From an uncultured Actinomycetes bacterium (GTDB lineage Bacteria > Actinomycetota > Acidimicrobiia > Acidimicrobiales > Ilumatobacteraceae): DNA of 5,732 nt. The notes beneath the pieces were generated by a model, which saw only the letters and a program-made list of their open reading frames with translations, was not told where the DNA came from and made no database searches. Below are positions 5,348 to 5,732 of the stretch, piece after piece. A program made the translations under genes and the position numbers. The stretch is taken from NCBI GenBank assembly GCA_903925985.1, contig CAIYHK010000084.1, positions 1 to 5,732 of the forward strand, given 5' to 3'. Within the stretch, counting starts at the first letter, position 1. Each line of letters begins with the position of its first letter.

Positions 5348-5732
5348 ATGATTGAGAAGGCCTTCGACGTCTGCGTGGTCGGTAGCGCCAATCTTGACTT
5401 AGTCACCACGGTCGATCATCTAGTGCGTCCGGGTGAGACAATTCTTGCACGCGGCTATCAAGAACATCCGGGTGGCAAGGGACTCAACCAAGCCGTTGCT
5501 TGCGCACGCATGGGTGCTCAAACTGCGTTTGTTGGCTGTGTTGGCCAAGATGCAGCCGGAGCTCAGTTGATGGATGTAATGGCCCGAGAGAAAATCAACA
5601 CCGATGCTGTGGCGCGGGGCAATGATCCTGCAGGCAGAGCCTTCATCAGTGTCGATGCCAATGGAGAAAACAACATCATTGTTGTGCCTGGCTCCAACGC
5701 GAAACTCAAAGCTGGGCACGGTGTGGAGATCA
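5348..5732 (+). CDS. Ribokinase-like PfkB-family carbohydrate kinase, N-terminal part
   Basis: The first 128 codons are present and the gene runs off the right edge, so less than half of a typical 300-residue ribokinase is seen. The start DVCVVGSANLDLV (7-19) matches the ribokinase 'VvGsiNaD' strand, with N15 and D17 at sugar-contacting positions. RPGET (27-31) and HPGGKGLNQAVACARMGAQTAFVGCVGQDAAG (40-71) match the first PfkB signature. Known members phosphorylate ribose or related sugars and nucleosides using ATP. The ATP-binding C-terminal motif and catalytic Asp lie outside the window, so the substrate (ribose, deoxyribose, a nucleoside or another sugar) is open. It starts 5 bp after the oxygenase stop with no clear Shine-Dalgarno, so it is probably cotranscribed and translationally coupled. 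A kinase for a released sugar would fit breakdown of a glycosylated or nucleoside-like compound, but this is inference. Confidence 0.88.
   Translation, partial: MIEKAFDVCVVGSANLDLVTTVDHLVRPGETILARGYQEHPGGKGLNQAVACARMGAQTAFVGCVGQDAAGAQLMDVMAREKINTDAVARGNDPAGRAFISVDANGENNIIVVPGSNAKLKAGHGVEI

Noticed and set aside
5420..5719. 99-codon minus-strand open frame near the right edge
   Set aside because: It is antisense to the clear ribokinase-type gene on the + strand, which fully explains this region.

Overview
This is a gene-dense bacterial window with no gap longer than 26 bp between complete genes. GC looks moderate by eye (roughly half). The style fits an actinobacterium, perhaps a moderate-GC aquatic lineage such as Acidimicrobiia: GTG, TTG and ATG starts are mixed, genes overlap by a few bases, and two divergent genes lack Shine-Dalgarno sites and appear to be transcribed leaderless. 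That assignment is an inference from style and has not been tested by a search.

Layout. On the + strand, the tail of a SAM-dependent O-methyltransferase-like gene (1-216) is followed after 10 bp by a complete COG0402-type amidohydrolase (227-1612). Facing it, a four-gene minus-strand operon runs leftwards from 4323 to 1628. It encodes a second, paralogous amidohydrolase (4323-2980), two small VOC/glyoxalase-fold proteins (2962-2471 and 2478-2008) and a SnoaL/NTF2-like protein (2011-1628). All its junctions are overlapping or nearly so. Diverging from that operon, with only 26 bp between the start codons, a + strand unit begins with a Rieske [2Fe-2S] oxygenase alpha-subunit-like protein (4350-5342). 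After 5 bp comes a ribokinase-type PfkB kinase that runs off the right edge (5348 onwards).

How the genes may work together. The set (methyltransferase, two amidohydrolases, Rieske oxygenase, two VOC proteins, SnoaL-like protein, ribokinase-like kinase) reads as an accessory catabolic or modification cluster for a small organic molecule. A heterocyclic amine or nucleoside-like compound would give the amidohydrolases and the sugar kinase a role, with the oxygenase hydroxylating or demethylating it. The substrate cannot be read from this sequence.

Most notable observations: (1) both amidohydrolases have the subtype-III metal ligands but carry Pro where family deaminases and chlorohydrolases have the proton-shuttling Glu; (2) an 8-bp tandem duplication at the amidohydrolase-2/VOC junction, where loss of one copy would fuse the two proteins in frame; (3) a 26-bp divergent spacer holding two overlapping, opposed -10-like hexamers placed for leaderless transcription; (4) a perfect 19-bp palindrome just inside the SnoaL-like gene. 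No RNA gene, insertion sequence, CRISPR array or convincing terminator was seen.
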